Positions 36,533 through 46,547 of a DNA stretch of 64,000 nt are shown in pieces. Position 1 is the stretch's first letter. Each line of letters begins with the position of its first letter. The stretch covers positions 79,917 to 143,916 of the forward strand of contig CAILXX010000006.1 of assembly GCA_903838295.1 (NCBI GenBank). The letters run 5' to 3'. The notes below the pieces were generated by a model that was given only the letters and a program-made list of their open reading frames with translations, made no database searches and was not told where the DNA came from. Source of the stretch: an uncultured Actinomycetes bacterium. GTDB lineage: Bacteria; Actinomycetota; Actinomycetes; Nanopelagicales; Nanopelagicaceae. The translations under genes were made by a program, and so were the position numbers.

Positions 36533-38168
36533 ACAGTACCTCGTCTGCATCAATGATGCGATACGCGTATCCCTGCTCTGCGAGAAATCTCTGACGATTT
36601 TGAGCAAAATCTTGATCAATGGTGTCACGTGCAACTAAAGAATAAAAACGTGCGGTACGGCCATCGGCTTTAGGTCGCAGAATTCTTCCAAGTCGTTGTG
36701 CTTCTTCTTGTCTTGATCCAAAAGTTCCGGATACTTGAATTGCAATCGTTGCATCTGGAAGATCAACCGAGAAATTTGCAACTTTTGAAACAACCAAACA
36801 CTTTATTTCACCTGATCTGTAAAGGTTATATAGGCGTTCGCGTTCTTTGACAGGTGTGTCACCTTTAATGAGAGGAACTCCAAGTTCTTCCGAGAGTGCA
36901 TCTAACTGATCTATGTACTGCCCAATAACCAAAACTTGGTCATCTGCATGTTGTCGCGCCAATGCAACTGCAACTTTAAGTTTTGTCCGCGTTGTCGAAC
37001 AGAAGCGATACCTATCTTCCTGCTCTGCGGTTGCATAGTTAAGACGTTCTTCTTCGGTCAGAGTAATTCTCACTTCAACGCAATCAGCCGGTGCAATGTA
37101 CCCCTGAGATTCGATTTCTCGCCATGGTACGTCGAACCTCTTTGGTCCGATCAAGGAAAATACTTCGCCTTCCATGCCATCTTCTCGAACCAAGGTTGCG
37201 GTTAAACCTAAACGACGCCTGGATTGAATATCTGCCGTAAAGCGGAAGATTGGCGCAGGCAATAAATGGACTTCGTCATAAATAATGAGGCCCCAGTCGA
37301 TCGCGTCAAAGAGGTCTAGATGCGTATAAACGCCTTTACGCCGCATAGTCATCACTTGATAAGTAGCAATAGTGACGGGACGAATCTCTTTTTTTGCACC
37401 CGAATATTCGCCAATTTCATCTTCGTGCAGAGTGGTTCTACGTAACAATTCATCACGCCACTGTCTGGCTGCCACTGTGTTTGTTACCAAAATCAAGGTT
37501 GTGGCTTTGGCGTGTGCCATTGCTGCCGCGCCTACGATTGTTTTTCCTGCCCCGCAAGGGAGTACGACTACCCCGGATCCACCGTGCCAAAATCCTTCTG
37601 CAGCCATTGACTGATACTTGCGAATAGACCAACCATCTTCACGAAGCGCAATTTCGTGGTGTTCGCCATCAACGTATCCGGCAAAGTCTTCCGCCGGCCA
37701 GCCTAATTTTAAGAGCGCTTGTTTGAGAAAGCCGCGCTGTCCTGGATGAACAACGATAGTTTCATCATCGATTTGCAGACCCAACATAGGTGCAATCTTC
37801 TTACCTCGAGTAACTTCTTTAAGAACTGCGGGATCGTGCGAGACCAGCGTCAAGCCATGAACTGGGTGGGCTTCAAGGCGAAGGCGTCCATATCTGGACA
37901 TAGTTTCTGCAATATCAACCAAGAGTGCGTGAGGAACTGCAAAGCGAGAATATTTGAGCAAGACATCAATTACTTGTTCGGCGTCATGTCCGGCGGCGCG
38001 CGCGTTCCATAAACCGAGGGGAGTAAGACGATATGTATGAATATGTTCAGGTGATTTTTCGAGTTCTGCAAAGGGTGCGATCGATTTTCGGCATTCGTCA
38101 GATAACGGATGGTCAATATCCAAAAGTAGGGTCTTGTCACTCTGAACGATTAATGGGCCATCAGTCAT
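36516..38168 (-). CDS. XPB-family DNA repair helicase
   Basis: A 550-residue SF2 helicase of the bacterial XPB/ERCC3 type (Rv0861c-like). Motif I PCGAGKT is near residue 205, motif II is DEVH, motif VI is EEAQRLGRILRP, with the XPB N-terminal domain ahead. It overlaps the upstream M20 peptidase gene as TAATG. A homologue of the usual partner (Rv0862c-like) is encoded just beyond that peptidase. Confidence 0.9.
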   Translation of the reverse strand: MTDGPLIVQSDKTLLLDIDHPLSDECRKSIAPFAELEKSPEHIHTYRLTPLGLWNARAAGHDAEQVIDVLLKYSRFAVPHALLVDIAETMSRYGRLRLEAHPVHGLTLVSHDPAVLKEVTRGKKIAPMLGLQIDDETIVVHPGQRGFLKQALLKLGWPAEDFAGYVDGEHHEIALREDGWSIRKYQSMAAEGFWHGGSGVVVLPCGAGKTIVGAAAMAHAKATTLILVTNTVAARQWRDELLRRTTLHEDEIGEYSGAKKEIRPVTIATYQVMTMRRKGVYTHLDLFDAIDWGLIIYDEVHLLPAPIFRFTADIQSRRRLGLTATLVREDGMEGEVFSLIGPKRFDVPWREIESQGYIAPADCVEVRITLTEEERLNYATAEQEDRYRFCSTTRTKLKVAVALARQHADDQVLVIGQYIDQLDALSEELGVPLIKGDTPVKERERLYNLYRSGEIKCLVVSKVANFSVDLPDATIAIQVSGTFGSRQEEAQRLGRILRPKADGRTARFYSLVARDTIDQDFAQNRQRFLAEQGYAYRIIDADEVLSKDSD

Positions 38169-39238
38169 TAAATTAATTCCTTTAAAAGTCCAGCGATGAG
38201 TGAGATTCGATCAGGTACACGACTAGCAAAGATATGTTCATGTGCGGCGTGAGCACCATTTCCAGATGCACCTAAGCCGTCTAATACTTGGGCCCCTGCG
38301 GCAGCTGCGATATTGCCATCACTTGCTCCACCAACTGAAACGTGGCCAACAGGAGGTGCTCCCAATTTCTTTGCTACCTCTTCGATCTTTTCGTACAACT
38401 CCATAGTGGCGTTGTGTTCTAACGGTGGGCGATTAATTCCGCCCGTGATTTCGATTCGCGCTTCTGGATGTACAGGCTTGAAGGATTTAATGGCAACATC
38501 TATCCGTTGAAGTTCGGAAGACAAGAATGATCGAGCATCGATATCAAGGGTAGCCGTAGCTGGCACTGTGTTTGTCGTAGATCCTGACTGCATCATCGTT
38601 GGTACAACTGTAGTTCCGTACTCTAAATTTTCTAGCGCCGCCAGTGCCAGAACAATATGTGAAATTTCTGTCGTTGCATTAATGCCTTTTTCAGGTTCGA
38701 GCCCGGCATGTGCAGCTCGTCCACGTACCGTGATTCGATACATAGAAGTACCTTTGCGGCCGATCTTGACGGTGTCATCGATAGAAGATTCAAAAACTAG
38801 AGTTGCCTTGCTTGACTTTGCCAATCGTTGGATTAAATCTCGTGATGCATGCGATCCAATTTCTTCATCAGTAGTACCGATTAATGCAATTTTTTCGTGA
38901 GCGTTTGGAATCTCTTTTAACGCATACATTGCTTGCAAGAAACCGGCTTTCATATCGAAAATCCCGGGTCCAAATATTTGATCGCCATCAACGCGCCATA
39001 ACGGAAGGTAAGAATCAATCGGCCACACGGTATCTAGGTGACAAAGCAGGACGACTTCTGGATTTTGCGATCCCCACCAAAAAACTGGACGACCAGATTC
39101 TGTAATTATCTTTGCATCATGCGGCAAGTTATTGCCAGAGATTTTGACAGCCAATTTAATAACCGAGTTACAGGCATCTAGATCTTCACTGGGTGATTGA
39201 CACTCAACAAGTTCTTGGAGGTCTGATAAAAAAGTCAT
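38168..39238 (-). CDS. M20-family metallopeptidase
   Basis: A 356-residue zinc amidohydrolase of the ArgE/DapE/carboxypeptidase G2 group. Metal-site motifs are LLCHLDTVWP, GPGIFDMKAG, GTTDEEIGS and the C-terminal GNGAHAAHEHI. Cytosolic; likely cleaves an N-acyl amino acid or small peptide. It is inserted between XPB and its partner gene. Leaderless: TAGGCT six bases before ATG, overlapping the stop of the upstream gene. Confidence 0.85.
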   Translation of the reverse strand: MTFLSDLQELVECQSPSEDLDACNSVIKLAVKISGNNLPHDAKIITESGRPVFWWGSQNPEVVLLCHLDTVWPIDSYLPLWRVDGDQIFGPGIFDMKAGFLQAMYALKEIPNAHEKIALIGTTDEEIGSHASRDLIQRLAKSSKATLVFESSIDDTVKIGRKGTSMYRITVRGRAAHAGLEPEKGINATTEISHIVLALAALENLEYGTTVVPTMMQSGSTTNTVPATATLDIDARSFLSSELQRIDVAIKSFKPVHPEARIEITGGINRPPLEHNATMELYEKIEEVAKKLGAPPVGHVSVGGASDGNIAAAAGAQVLDGLGASGNGAHAAHEHIFASRVPDRISLIAGLLKELI

Positions 39239-39244
39239 GGGATA

Positions 39245-39250
39245 AGCCTA
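39245..39250 (-). promoter_or_regulatory. -10 element of the M20-XPB operon, overlapping an upstream stop codon
   Basis: TAGGCT, six bases (TATCCC), ATG at 39238 on the - strand. The first three bases are the TAG stop of the upstream gene. Confidence 0.55.
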
Positions 39251-41407
39251 GTTGGCTGGGCTTACGCCGGTGATACGGGGTATGCGGAAATGGGCGATTT
39301 CACCGGTTGCGTGATCTCTGGCGACCAGAGTTCCCAGCGAAATGGAGAGCGGATCAATTAAACGGTTCGAAACCCCGCCATTGGTGTCTGCATATCCGAT
39401 CGTCAGACTGGCCCGCTCTTCTATATATTGATGAAGCAGGTCTAGAGTTTCGTTGGCGGTGGTCCGAGGAATGTCACGTGGCTTATGAGAACTAGCTCGT
39501 TCACCAGCACGCAACGCCCTGACCGCTGATGTAATCAATGTTGGGTTTGGCGCAGTGATGTCGGTTATTACTCGTGGAGGTTTAGGTCGAGTTTTTGCAC
39601 GGCGAACTGTTGGAGCAGAAATAAGAATTCCGGTCGCATTTTCTGCAGCCGGCAAGTATCCGGCTTCACGAAGTGCGATTATCAATTCATTTGATTCCAC
39701 ATCACTAATCAGGACTTGCGGAGCTAATTTGCGCAATCGCAAAGGTTCTAATCTCTTATCGTGTAGTAATTCTTGGATAAGTCCTTCGTCTTCACACCGG
39801 AGATAAGAATTATTGTGTCCCACTCGTAGCTTTCCATGTCGCTTAGAAACATCTGCAATCAAGTATTCAAGTGGTTGTGGCATTGGAGTTTTAGAGATCT
39901 TCTTCAAAAAGTCTTTAATCTGATCGCCAGTTTGTCCATGGTCAAGTCCACGCCTGATCGATGCTTCACTAAATCGATACACACTGGCACCGCCGCGACT
40001 TTCTATATCTGCAATCGTGCCGATGGCATTTGCAAGTTCCAAAGTTAAAGGACCTGGTGCGATGGCACTATTATCAGCCTGGATCAGAATATGATCAACT
40101 GGTTTTGGCAGTGCTGCTTCAATCCCTAAATCATCTCCTTTTAACAGCGCAGCTCCGAATGCAGAGATGGCTCCTTGTCCAGTAATACCTAGCCATTCAG
40201 CCTCACGCAAAATCCACTCTACATATTCATCGTTGGCTCGCGTTGGCGCCAACCACTTAACCACCGATTTGATGGAATCGAGAGCTGGATCTTTTTCAGG
40301 ATTTTCTACAAGCAGCGCTACGATCAATTTTTTGAGTGCCGACGTTCCACCTCGATCTAATTCTGGCCCCAGGGCTGCAACACTCTTGCTTTCGGCTTTA
40401 CCTACTAGGCCACTCATGCGAGATGTCTCTAACCACAGCACTGCCAGTGAGTGCCACTGCTCTTCTATCGTGCGGGTTAAAAATACATCGAAAGTACTTG
40501 TCGGAAGTATTTGATCATTGGTGTCGATGACTATCAACCCGGCGATATAAAGAAGTTCGGCGACAAAAGCTGCACAGTTTTCTGCAATGCCTAAATGCTC
40601 TGCTGTTCTCTTAAGATCTCTGACACCTAATCCACCAGTCTTAAGTGCAGCAGGAGGTTCATCTGACCAATTGTGCCCTAGCTCTTCTGCCCACCGGACA
40701 AAGGTAGAAATATTTGCAATAGCGGCCAAGTCAGCCGCTTTCTGCTTGCGTGCGACGCCGGTGAATAGTGGTTGCGCAGATTGCATATCCTTAAAGATTT
40801 TTCCACCACGAAAATGCATCGCAACTTCGCGAGGCAAAAGTACGGTTTGCGAATCAAAGGCGATAAGAAAATTCTTCTCTATTAGCCACCTTACATTTGG
40901 TGCAGCTTTTTTTACATCAGCAACTTGGCCCTTTGGTGGCCCCCAAACCATACGCTGCAATACCTCGGTTGCACCTTTTGGAGCAGCTTCTAACTCTGCG
41001 AAATCAATTTTCTTATTTGATTGCGGCCCAAGACCAGCAGGGTGTTCGCCAACCATTGTTCGAATATTTGTTGGAACTCGATAGCGCTCATTTTCGAGAT
41101 AAAGCAGACCGATTTCCCAGAGCGCTTGGACGGCGCCTTTAGCCTCTTTGGATGTCATGCTCATGATTTCTACAAGTGAAACCGGTTCTTGAAGTGCGCA
41201 GATGGTGGTGAGAATATCGAACTGCCATTTATTAAGTGATTCACGGGCTCTCATCAAACTTGGCATCGAATTAGCGCGAGCAGCAAGTGCAGTGATATCA
41301 GTCGGAACTGGAGAGATCAGATCTGGACGCAAAGTAAAAAGCATGGCAATCTGATCGTCGGTTCGACCGCGTAGCTCGTCGGCGAAGGAAATAGTTGGAT
41401 TAGACAT
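39248..41407 (-). CDS. Helicase-associated protein (Rv0862c-like, XPB partner)
   Basis: A 719-residue cytosolic protein matching the actinobacterial helicase C-terminal domain family that accompanies XPB. It has an N-terminal winged-helix-like region (LNKWQFDILTTICALQEPVSLVEI), a middle region with LIQADNSAIAPG, and a C-terminal WYL-like segment (SLTIGYADTNGGVSNRLIDPLSISL). Family function is poorly known; a role beside XPB in repair is inferred from neighbourhood. TAATGT lies 9 bases before the start. Confidence 0.8.
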   Translation of the reverse strand: MSNPTISFADELRGRTDDQIAMLFTLRPDLISPVPTDITALAARANSMPSLMRARESLNKWQFDILTTICALQEPVSLVEIMSMTSKEAKGAVQALWEIGLLYLENERYRVPTNIRTMVGEHPAGLGPQSNKKIDFAELEAAPKGATEVLQRMVWGPPKGQVADVKKAAPNVRWLIEKNFLIAFDSQTVLLPREVAMHFRGGKIFKDMQSAQPLFTGVARKQKAADLAAIANISTFVRWAEELGHNWSDEPPAALKTGGLGVRDLKRTAEHLGIAENCAAFVAELLYIAGLIVIDTNDQILPTSTFDVFLTRTIEEQWHSLAVLWLETSRMSGLVGKAESKSVAALGPELDRGGTSALKKLIVALLVENPEKDPALDSIKSVVKWLAPTRANDEYVEWILREAEWLGITGQGAISAFGAALLKGDDLGIEAALPKPVDHILIQADNSAIAPGPLTLELANAIGTIADIESRGGASVYRFSEASIRRGLDHGQTGDQIKDFLKKISKTPMPQPLEYLIADVSKRHGKLRVGHNNSYLRCEDEGLIQELLHDKRLEPLRLRKLAPQVLISDVESNELIIALREAGYLPAAENATGILISAPTVRRAKTRPKPPRVITDITAPNPTLITSAVRALRAGERASSHKPRDIPRTTANETLDLLHQYIEERASLTIGYADTNGGVSNRLIDPLSISLGTLVARDHATGEIAHFRIPRITGVSPAN

Positions 41408-41430
41408 AACTGCCCTACATTACTGGGGTT

Positions 41431-42207
41431 TTACTTCGTGCCGCGCCGCCAAGTTCGAGGTGAAGCGAGCGTGGCAGCTTTCATAAATACCCCCAGGATC
41501 GGCGCCACAGCCTTTTTGAGGGCACGAGCGCGCCGGAAATCGTGGATTGGCCAATGTTCGCGGAGTGCATGAAGCTGCAATAGAGCATCTGGATTAATGA
41601 CTCGAGGATTGCCGACTGCTTCAAGGAGTGGAAGGTCATGGTGACTGTCAGAATATGCGTAGGAATTTTCTAGATCGATTCCGCGTTCGGCGGCTAGCTG
41701 TCGGACCGCAATCGCCTTGTAAGGTCCGTGCAACAACTGACCAATTATTTTTCCGGTGTATTTACCACCTTTAACCTCTGCCACAGTGCCCAGTCCACCT
41801 GTAAATCCCAATCGTTTCGCAATTAACTCAGCCAAATCTTTTGGAGTGGCGGTCACCAACCAGACTTCTTCGTTCTGACTCAGATGTTCATTCGCAATTT
41901 CGATGGTTCCTTGCCATAGCGCAGGAGAGACGTATTCATCATAAATCTCAATGCCCATTTTTTCGATTTCGCTAGCTTCATGGCCTCGGATAAATTCGCA
42001 GGCAGCACTTTGAATCTTTGCGATTTCGTCCTTGTTTTCGACTCCAGAAAGGCGGTAGCGCAGATTGGCCACAACGAAGTTAGAGATATCTTTCTTTGTG
42101 AAGAACCCACGCTGATACATACCTTTGCTCAAAAAAAAGAGCGAGGAACCCCTCATCAACGTATTGTCGACATCAAAGAAGGCCACTCGCCTCTGATTGA
42201 GCGTCAT
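41431..42207 (-). CDS. HAD-superfamily phosphatase (SerB-like)
   Basis: A 258-residue HAD-IB phosphatase. Motif I FFDVDNTLMRG holds the nucleophile aspartate near residue 11, motif II is VTATP, motif III is YSDSHHDLPLLEAVG. Similar to the SerB1-type proteins of Actinobacteria; phosphoserine or another phosphomonoester is a possible substrate. Leaderless and divergent from the histidine phosphatase gene. Confidence 0.85.
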   Translation of the reverse strand: MTLNQRRVAFFDVDNTLMRGSSLFFLSKGMYQRGFFTKKDISNFVVANLRYRLSGVENKDEIAKIQSAACEFIRGHEASEIEKMGIEIYDEYVSPALWQGTIEIANEHLSQNEEVWLVTATPKDLAELIAKRLGFTGGLGTVAEVKGGKYTGKIIGQLLHGPYKAIAVRQLAAERGIDLENSYAYSDSHHDLPLLEAVGNPRVINPDALLQLHALREHWPIHDFRRARALKKAVAPILGVFMKAATLASPRTWRRGTK

Positions 42208-42213
42208 ATCACT

Positions 42214-42219
42214 AGCCTA
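42214..42219 (-). promoter_or_regulatory. -10 element of a leaderless promoter for the HAD phosphatase
   Basis: TAGGCT, six bases (AGTGAT), ATG at 42207 on the - strand. Confidence 0.6.
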
Positions 42220-42255
42220 TCCATCCTCGCTGAGAAGGCGCCTCTTAGGCTCGTT

Positions 42256-42261
42256 TATGAT
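42256..42261 (+). promoter_or_regulatory. -10 element of a leaderless promoter for the histidine phosphatase
   Basis: TATGAT, six bases (TGCGCA), ATG at 42268; the closest match to the TATAAT consensus among these promoters. Confidence 0.6.
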
Positions 42262-42267
42262 TGCGCA

Positions 42268-42891
42268 ATGGCTACCACGGTTCACCTGTTGCGTCACGGA
42301 GAGGTGCACAACCCTGAAAAAATTCTCTACGGTCGACAGCCGGGCTGGCGCTTGTCAGACCGTGGTCAAGAGATGGCGCGAGTCGTTGCAGATTGGTCAA
42401 AACAATTTGATGTTGGAGCAGTTATTGCATCACCACTACAGCGTGCGCAGGAAACGGCTGCGCCACTTGCACAAACGCATGGTTTAGAAATCCTTACCGA
42501 TGCAGATTTAATCGAAGCCGCAAATATATTTGAAGGCCAGAAATTTGAGCTGGGTTCTGGGGTGCTTCGCCACCCAAAGTCGTGGCGTTACCTCACCAAA
42601 CCATGGGTGCCATCTTGGGGGGAACCATACGACGTCTTAATCGAACGGATGTTACGCGCGGTCTTTTCCGCACGAGATATTGCTAATGGAAAAGATGTCT
42701 TTTGTGTATCTCACCAACTTCCAATTTGGATATTGCGCTCGGCGGTAGAAGGTAAACGTCTGATGCATGATCCACGTCGCCGGGAATGTACTTTGGCATC
42801 AGTAACAAGTTTTCACATAGATAGTTCGGGAGCGATCGAAGGTGTTAGTTATTTAGAACCAGCAAAGCATCTGCTGCCGGTAAAGAAGTGA
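42268..42891 (+). CDS. Histidine phosphatase family protein (phosphoglycerate mutase-like)
   Basis: A 207-residue protein with the catalytic LLRHGEVHNP at residues 6-15, SPLQRAQETAAPLA, and the second histidine in VSHQLPIW. The frame extends 96 codons upstream over the divergent HAD gene, but the fold starts at MATTVHLLRHG. It corresponds in position to Rv0525 of M. tuberculosis, upstream of cytochrome c assembly genes. The substrate is uncertain. Confidence 0.85.
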   Translation: MATTVHLLRHGEVHNPEKILYGRQPGWRLSDRGQEMARVVADWSKQFDVGAVIASPLQRAQETAAPLAQTHGLEILTDADLIEAANIFEGQKFELGSGVLRHPKSWRYLTKPWVPSWGEPYDVLIERMLRAVFSARDIANGKDVFCVSHQLPIWILRSAVEGKRLMHDPRRRECTLASVTSFHIDSSGAIEGVSYLEPAKHLLPVKK

Positions 42892-43448
42892 AGAAACTTC
42901 TCCCTGTGCTCTTAGCAAGCACGGTCTTGCTAACCGCATGCAGTACTGGCGGTATTTCGACCAGCAACCAGAATGCATTTGTATCTGGTAATGGAGTCGC
43001 TGTTTACGTTAAATCTGCTGATAGAAAACCCGCACCAGTTCTGAGTGGAGCCACTTTAATAAATGGCACTATTACTTTGCCGCATGCAAAAATTACGGTT
43101 GTAAATGTCTGGGCTTCATGGTGCTCCCCATGTCGCGCAGAAGCCCCACTCCTTTCAGATTTTGCTAAGAAGTACGCTTCGCAAGATGTTCAATTTGTAG
43201 GGATTGTGACTCGAGATAATCTTTCGTCGGCACTAGCATTTGTACGGAGATTTAAGCTCGATTACCCCTCATTTACCGATGACTCTGTTCTTGCTTCATT
43301 TCGGAATTCGTTGGTTCCAAATGCGATTCCTACGACCTTGATCATTGACGCTCATGGATATGTAGCAGCCCGCGTGAGTGGTGAAGTGACTGTTGCGCTC
43401 TTGAGCGAATTAATTGCCCGAGTCCGTAAGGACCCAGCTCATGCATAA
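42888..43448 (+). CDS. TlpA/ResA-like thiol-disulfide lipoprotein
   Basis: A 186-residue lipoprotein with lipobox LLTAC (Cys18) and a thioredoxin fold with WCSPC (Cys79, Cys82). It probably reduces the haem-binding cysteines of apocytochrome c outside the membrane. GTG start overlaps the preceding stop as GTGA; the 3' end overlaps ccdA by 8 bases. Confidence 0.88.
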   Translation: MKKLLPVLLASTVLLTACSTGGISTSNQNAFVSGNGVAVYVKSADRKPAPVLSGATLINGTITLPHAKITVVNVWASWCSPCRAEAPLLSDFAKKYASQDVQFVGIVTRDNLSSALAFVRRFKLDYPSFTDDSVLASFRNSLVPNAIPTTLIIDAHGYVAARVSGEVTVALLSELIARVRKDPAHA

Positions 43449-44172
43449 TTTCTTTGTTAATCAGATATTTTCTGGCAATTTGATCTTGGCGATGATCGTC
43501 GCGGTTATTGCTGGTCTAATCTCTTTCTTCTCGCCATGTGTACTTCCATTGGTTCCAGGGTATTTGGCGTATTCGGCGGGCATGACAGATGTTAAAAACA
43601 AGGGCAGAACCGCTCTAGGGGCGCTCCTTTTCGTTCTGGGATTTTCTCTACTCTTTATAAGTTACGGCGCACTCTTTGGATCTCTTGGTGCAAAGATCGT
43701 AACTGGGTCGCGTTGGATTTCGATTGTTCTTGGACTGCTGACCATCTTCATGGGAATTGTCTTTCTTTTTAATCAGAAGTTTTATCGCTCCTTTAAGCCA
43801 CAATGGAAATCCACAGCCGGACTTATGGGAGCACCACTCCTAGGATTCTTATTTGGAATTGGTTGGACGCCTTGCATTGGTCCAACGCTGGGAGCTGTAC
43901 AAGCTCTTTCGTTCCAAAGTTCGAGCGCTCTGCGTGGCGCAATTCTTTCGGTCGCGTATTGCTTTGGTATCGGCGCACCATTTATCTTGGTTGGTGTTTT
44001 CTTTGACCAATCTGCAAAGTTACGACGTTTCATATCTAAGCGTGGCAATGTCCTAACAATTCTTGGGGGAATCTTTTTGATTCTTATTGGGCTCTTGCAA
44101 GTCACTGGACTTTGGATTCATTTAGTAAATACGCTTCGCGATTCAATTTCGGGATTTGTGCCGGTGCTATAA
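43441..44172 (+). CDS. ccdA: Cytochrome c biogenesis protein CcdA
   Basis: A 243-residue membrane protein with six predicted segments and the paired cysteine motifs [14 protein letters not shown] and [13 protein letters not shown]. It carries reducing power across the membrane to the TlpA-like protein. Start at 43441 (MHNFF) is preferred over an upstream TTG because it places the first membrane helix at the N-terminus. Directly abuts resB. Confidence 0.92.
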   Translation: MHNFFVNQIFSGNLILAMIVAVIAGLISFFSPCVLPLVPGYLAYSAGMTDVKNKGRTALGALLFVLGFSLLFISYGALFGSLGAKIVTGSRWISIVLGLLTIFMGIVFLFNQKFYRSFKPQWKSTAGLMGAPLLGFLFGIGWTPCIGPTLGAVQALSFQSSSALRGAILSVAYCFGIGAPFILVGVFFDQSAKLRRFISKRGNVLTILGGIFLILIGLLQVTGLWIHLVNTLRDSISGFVPVL

Positions 44173-45645
44173 ATGACTCAGACATCGCATTCCGCGCCAG
44201 AACTAGGTTTTATGGGCCTGCTCCGTTGGGCTTGGCGCCAACTTACGAGTATGAAAATTGCGTTGATCTTGCTGATGATGCTTGGTGTTGCCGCAATTCC
44301 CGGCTCGCTCTTCCCTCAAAGAAGTCAGAATCCTCAGAAGGTAGATCAGTACTTCACTAGTTATCCCACGCTCTCTAAATGGATGGATCACCTCCATTTC
44401 TTTAGCGTTTATTCATCACCCTGGTTTAGCGCTATTTATTTACTCCTTTTTATTTCGCTCATAGGCTGTGTTTTACCACGTACTTTTCATCATCTCAAAG
44501 CCATAGGCCAGAAACCTCCGTTAACACCTCGCAATTTGGATCGAATGGAAGGCCACAGAGTTGTTAGTGCATCAAGCGTGGATGCAATTGCCAAGTCAGA
44601 AATATGGCTGAAGAAGAATCGGTTTAGAGTCCGCAGTGACGGCGACGCTATTTCTGCCGAGAAAGGTTATAGCCGCGAAACTGGCAATTTGATGTTCCAC
44701 TTATCACTCATTTTAATTCTTGTTGGCGTGGGTATGGGCGGATTGTTTGGAATGAAGGGCGAAGCGATATTGAACGTGGGTGAGCGATTTATTAATACTC
44801 CAACGTCATACGACAATATTTCTTATGGAAAATTCCAGAGCCAGGGATCATTGGTTCCCTTCTCGCTTTCAGTAACTGATTTCAAAGCGACTTATGATCC
44901 AATTACTCAGCAGCCGAGTAACTATGTTTTAACCACCATGGTTTCTAATCCAATTGGAACCCCTGCAAAACCAGTAACCATCCAAGTCAATCATCCACTC
45001 ACATTTGGTAGTACAAAGATTTACCTTCAGGCCAATGGATATTCACCGGTGGTTACAGTCCGAGATGCTTCTGGTTCCATAACTTTCCGAGGTCCCACAA
45101 CATTCTTGCCGCAAGATGCAGATTTGAGTTCATTGGGTGCAATCAAGGTCCCTGATATGAAACCTCAGATTGGATTCATAGCTTCATTTCTCCCTACGGC
45201 GTCGAGCAGTCCAACGCGTGGAATATTTTCCTCTTACCCAGAAGTGCTTGATCCTCGGTTGGTCTTATCGGCTTGGTCTGGAAACTTAGGGCTAGATTCC
45301 GGAAACCCGCAATCGGTGTATTCGTTGAACACTTCACAAATGAAAAAGATCGGGTTAAAAGCCCTGACCCTGGGCAGTACATACAATTTTGGTGCCGGCT
45401 CGATCACTTTTGATGGATGGAAGCCTTGGGTCAACCTGCAGATTGTTGATGACCCTGGGAAGATATACGCATTCCTAGGAGCAATTTGCGCGATCTTGGG
45501 GTTGCTGATGTCACTATTCACACGCCAACGTCGGATTTGGGTCAGGGTAGGTGATCGTGTTGAAATTGCCGGGTTGGCAAAGAACGGGATTCCTGGTCTG
45601 GAAGAAGAGCTGACTTTACTACAGAAGAAATTAGAGGAGCAGTAG
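44173..45645 (+). CDS. resB: Cytochrome c biogenesis protein ResB
   Basis: A 490-residue membrane protein of system II cytochrome c maturation. Membrane segments lie at the N-terminus (MKIALILLMMLGVAAIPGSLFPQR), near residues 75-100, near 170, and at about 430-450, with a large extracytoplasmic domain between. It forms the haem-ligation complex with CcsA. It abuts ccdA and overlaps ccsA by 1 base. Confidence 0.93.
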   Translation: MTQTSHSAPELGFMGLLRWAWRQLTSMKIALILLMMLGVAAIPGSLFPQRSQNPQKVDQYFTSYPTLSKWMDHLHFFSVYSSPWFSAIYLLLFISLIGCVLPRTFHHLKAIGQKPPLTPRNLDRMEGHRVVSASSVDAIAKSEIWLKKNRFRVRSDGDAISAEKGYSRETGNLMFHLSLILILVGVGMGGLFGMKGEAILNVGERFINTPTSYDNISYGKFQSQGSLVPFSLSVTDFKATYDPITQQPSNYVLTTMVSNPIGTPAKPVTIQVNHPLTFGSTKIYLQANGYSPVVTVRDASGSITFRGPTTFLPQDADLSSLGAIKVPDMKPQIGFIASFLPTASSSPTRGIFSSYPEVLDPRLVLSAWSGNLGLDSGNPQSVYSLNTSQMKKIGLKALTLGSTYNFGAGSITFDGWKPWVNLQIVDDPGKIYAFLGAICAILGLLMSLFTRQRRIWVRVGDRVEIAGLAKNGIPGLEEELTLLQKKLEEQ

Positions 45646-46541
45646 TGTCATCAACAAGTTTTTCCTACTTTTCGAACGACGCCATCTACGCATCTTTAGC
45701 AATCTTCACGATTGCATTTATTGCGCACACATTTGAAGTCGCTTGGTCGGTTAAAAATGTTGAAGGCGTGAGCGCTACAACCTTTGATTTTGAAAAAACA
45801 GATCGTGTCGGCCGTATCGGCACCGCGATGATGATCCTTGGTTTTACGCTCTTGATTGTGGCAGATACAACTCGTGGACTTTCTGCACACCGGGTTCCCT
45901 GGGGCAACATGTACGAGTTTTCAATTACCGGTGCGCTGATGTTGACCGGCGCCTATCTATTTTCCTTAGCAAAGTATAAATTACGTTGGCTTGGATTACC
46001 TGTTTCAATTTCGGTACTTCTCACATTAGGTACTGCTATTACAGTCTTGTATCGACCTAGCGCTCCACTTGTCCCCGCTCTTAAATCGCCATGGCTAGCC
46101 ATACATGTGTTAGCTGCAATTATTTCTGGCGGCGTATTTTTGGTTGCCAATTTGGTGGCTGCAACATATTTATTGATGGACAGATTCGAACTCAAGGGTG
46201 GCCGTCCTCAGTGGGCTCTGAAGATTCCTTCACTCGAAGCGCTCGATCAATTGTCGTATCGCCTGGTGGCCTTCGTATTTCCGCTATGGACATTTGCGGT
46301 TATTGCTGGAGCAATCTGGGCAGAATCTGCGTGGGGTAAGTATTGGAGTTGGGATCCAAAGGAGACTTGGGCGTTCATCACATGGGTTGCGTACGCTGCC
46401 TATTTGCATGCACGCATCACGGTTGGGTGGCGCGGACGTCGCGCAGCGTGGCTCTGCATCTTCGCTGGATCGACCTTCTTATTTAATTACATTTACGTAA
46501 ATATTTGGGGCACTGGCTTACATACATATTCTGGCTTGTAA
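45645..46541 (+). CDS. ccsA: Cytochrome c biogenesis protein CcsA/CcsB (haem handling)
   Basis: A 298-residue membrane protein with about eight segments and the tryptophan-rich haem-binding motif WSWDPKETWAFITW. Works with ResB to deliver and attach haem. Start GTG overlaps the resB stop. Last gene of the gpm-tlpA-ccdA-resB-ccsA operon. Confidence 0.94.
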   Translation: MSSTSFSYFSNDAIYASLAIFTIAFIAHTFEVAWSVKNVEGVSATTFDFEKTDRVGRIGTAMMILGFTLLIVADTTRGLSAHRVPWGNMYEFSITGALMLTGAYLFSLAKYKLRWLGLPVSISVLLTLGTAITVLYRPSAPLVPALKSPWLAIHVLAAIISGGVFLVANLVAATYLLMDRFELKGGRPQWALKIPSLEALDQLSYRLVAFVFPLWTFAVIAGAIWAESAWGKYWSWDPKETWAFITWVAYAAYLHARITVGWRGRRAAWLCIFAGSTFLFNYIYVNIWGTGLHTYSGL

Positions 46542-46547
46542 GAGGTA

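Noticed and set aside
40587..41084. 165-codon + strand frame opposite the helicase-partner gene
   Set aside because: Antisense to a long, well-formed gene, with no ribosome site or family pattern.
41980..42267. N-terminal extension of the histidine phosphatase
   Set aside because: Covers the HAD gene on the other strand; the leaderless promoter and the catalytic motif place the start at 42268.
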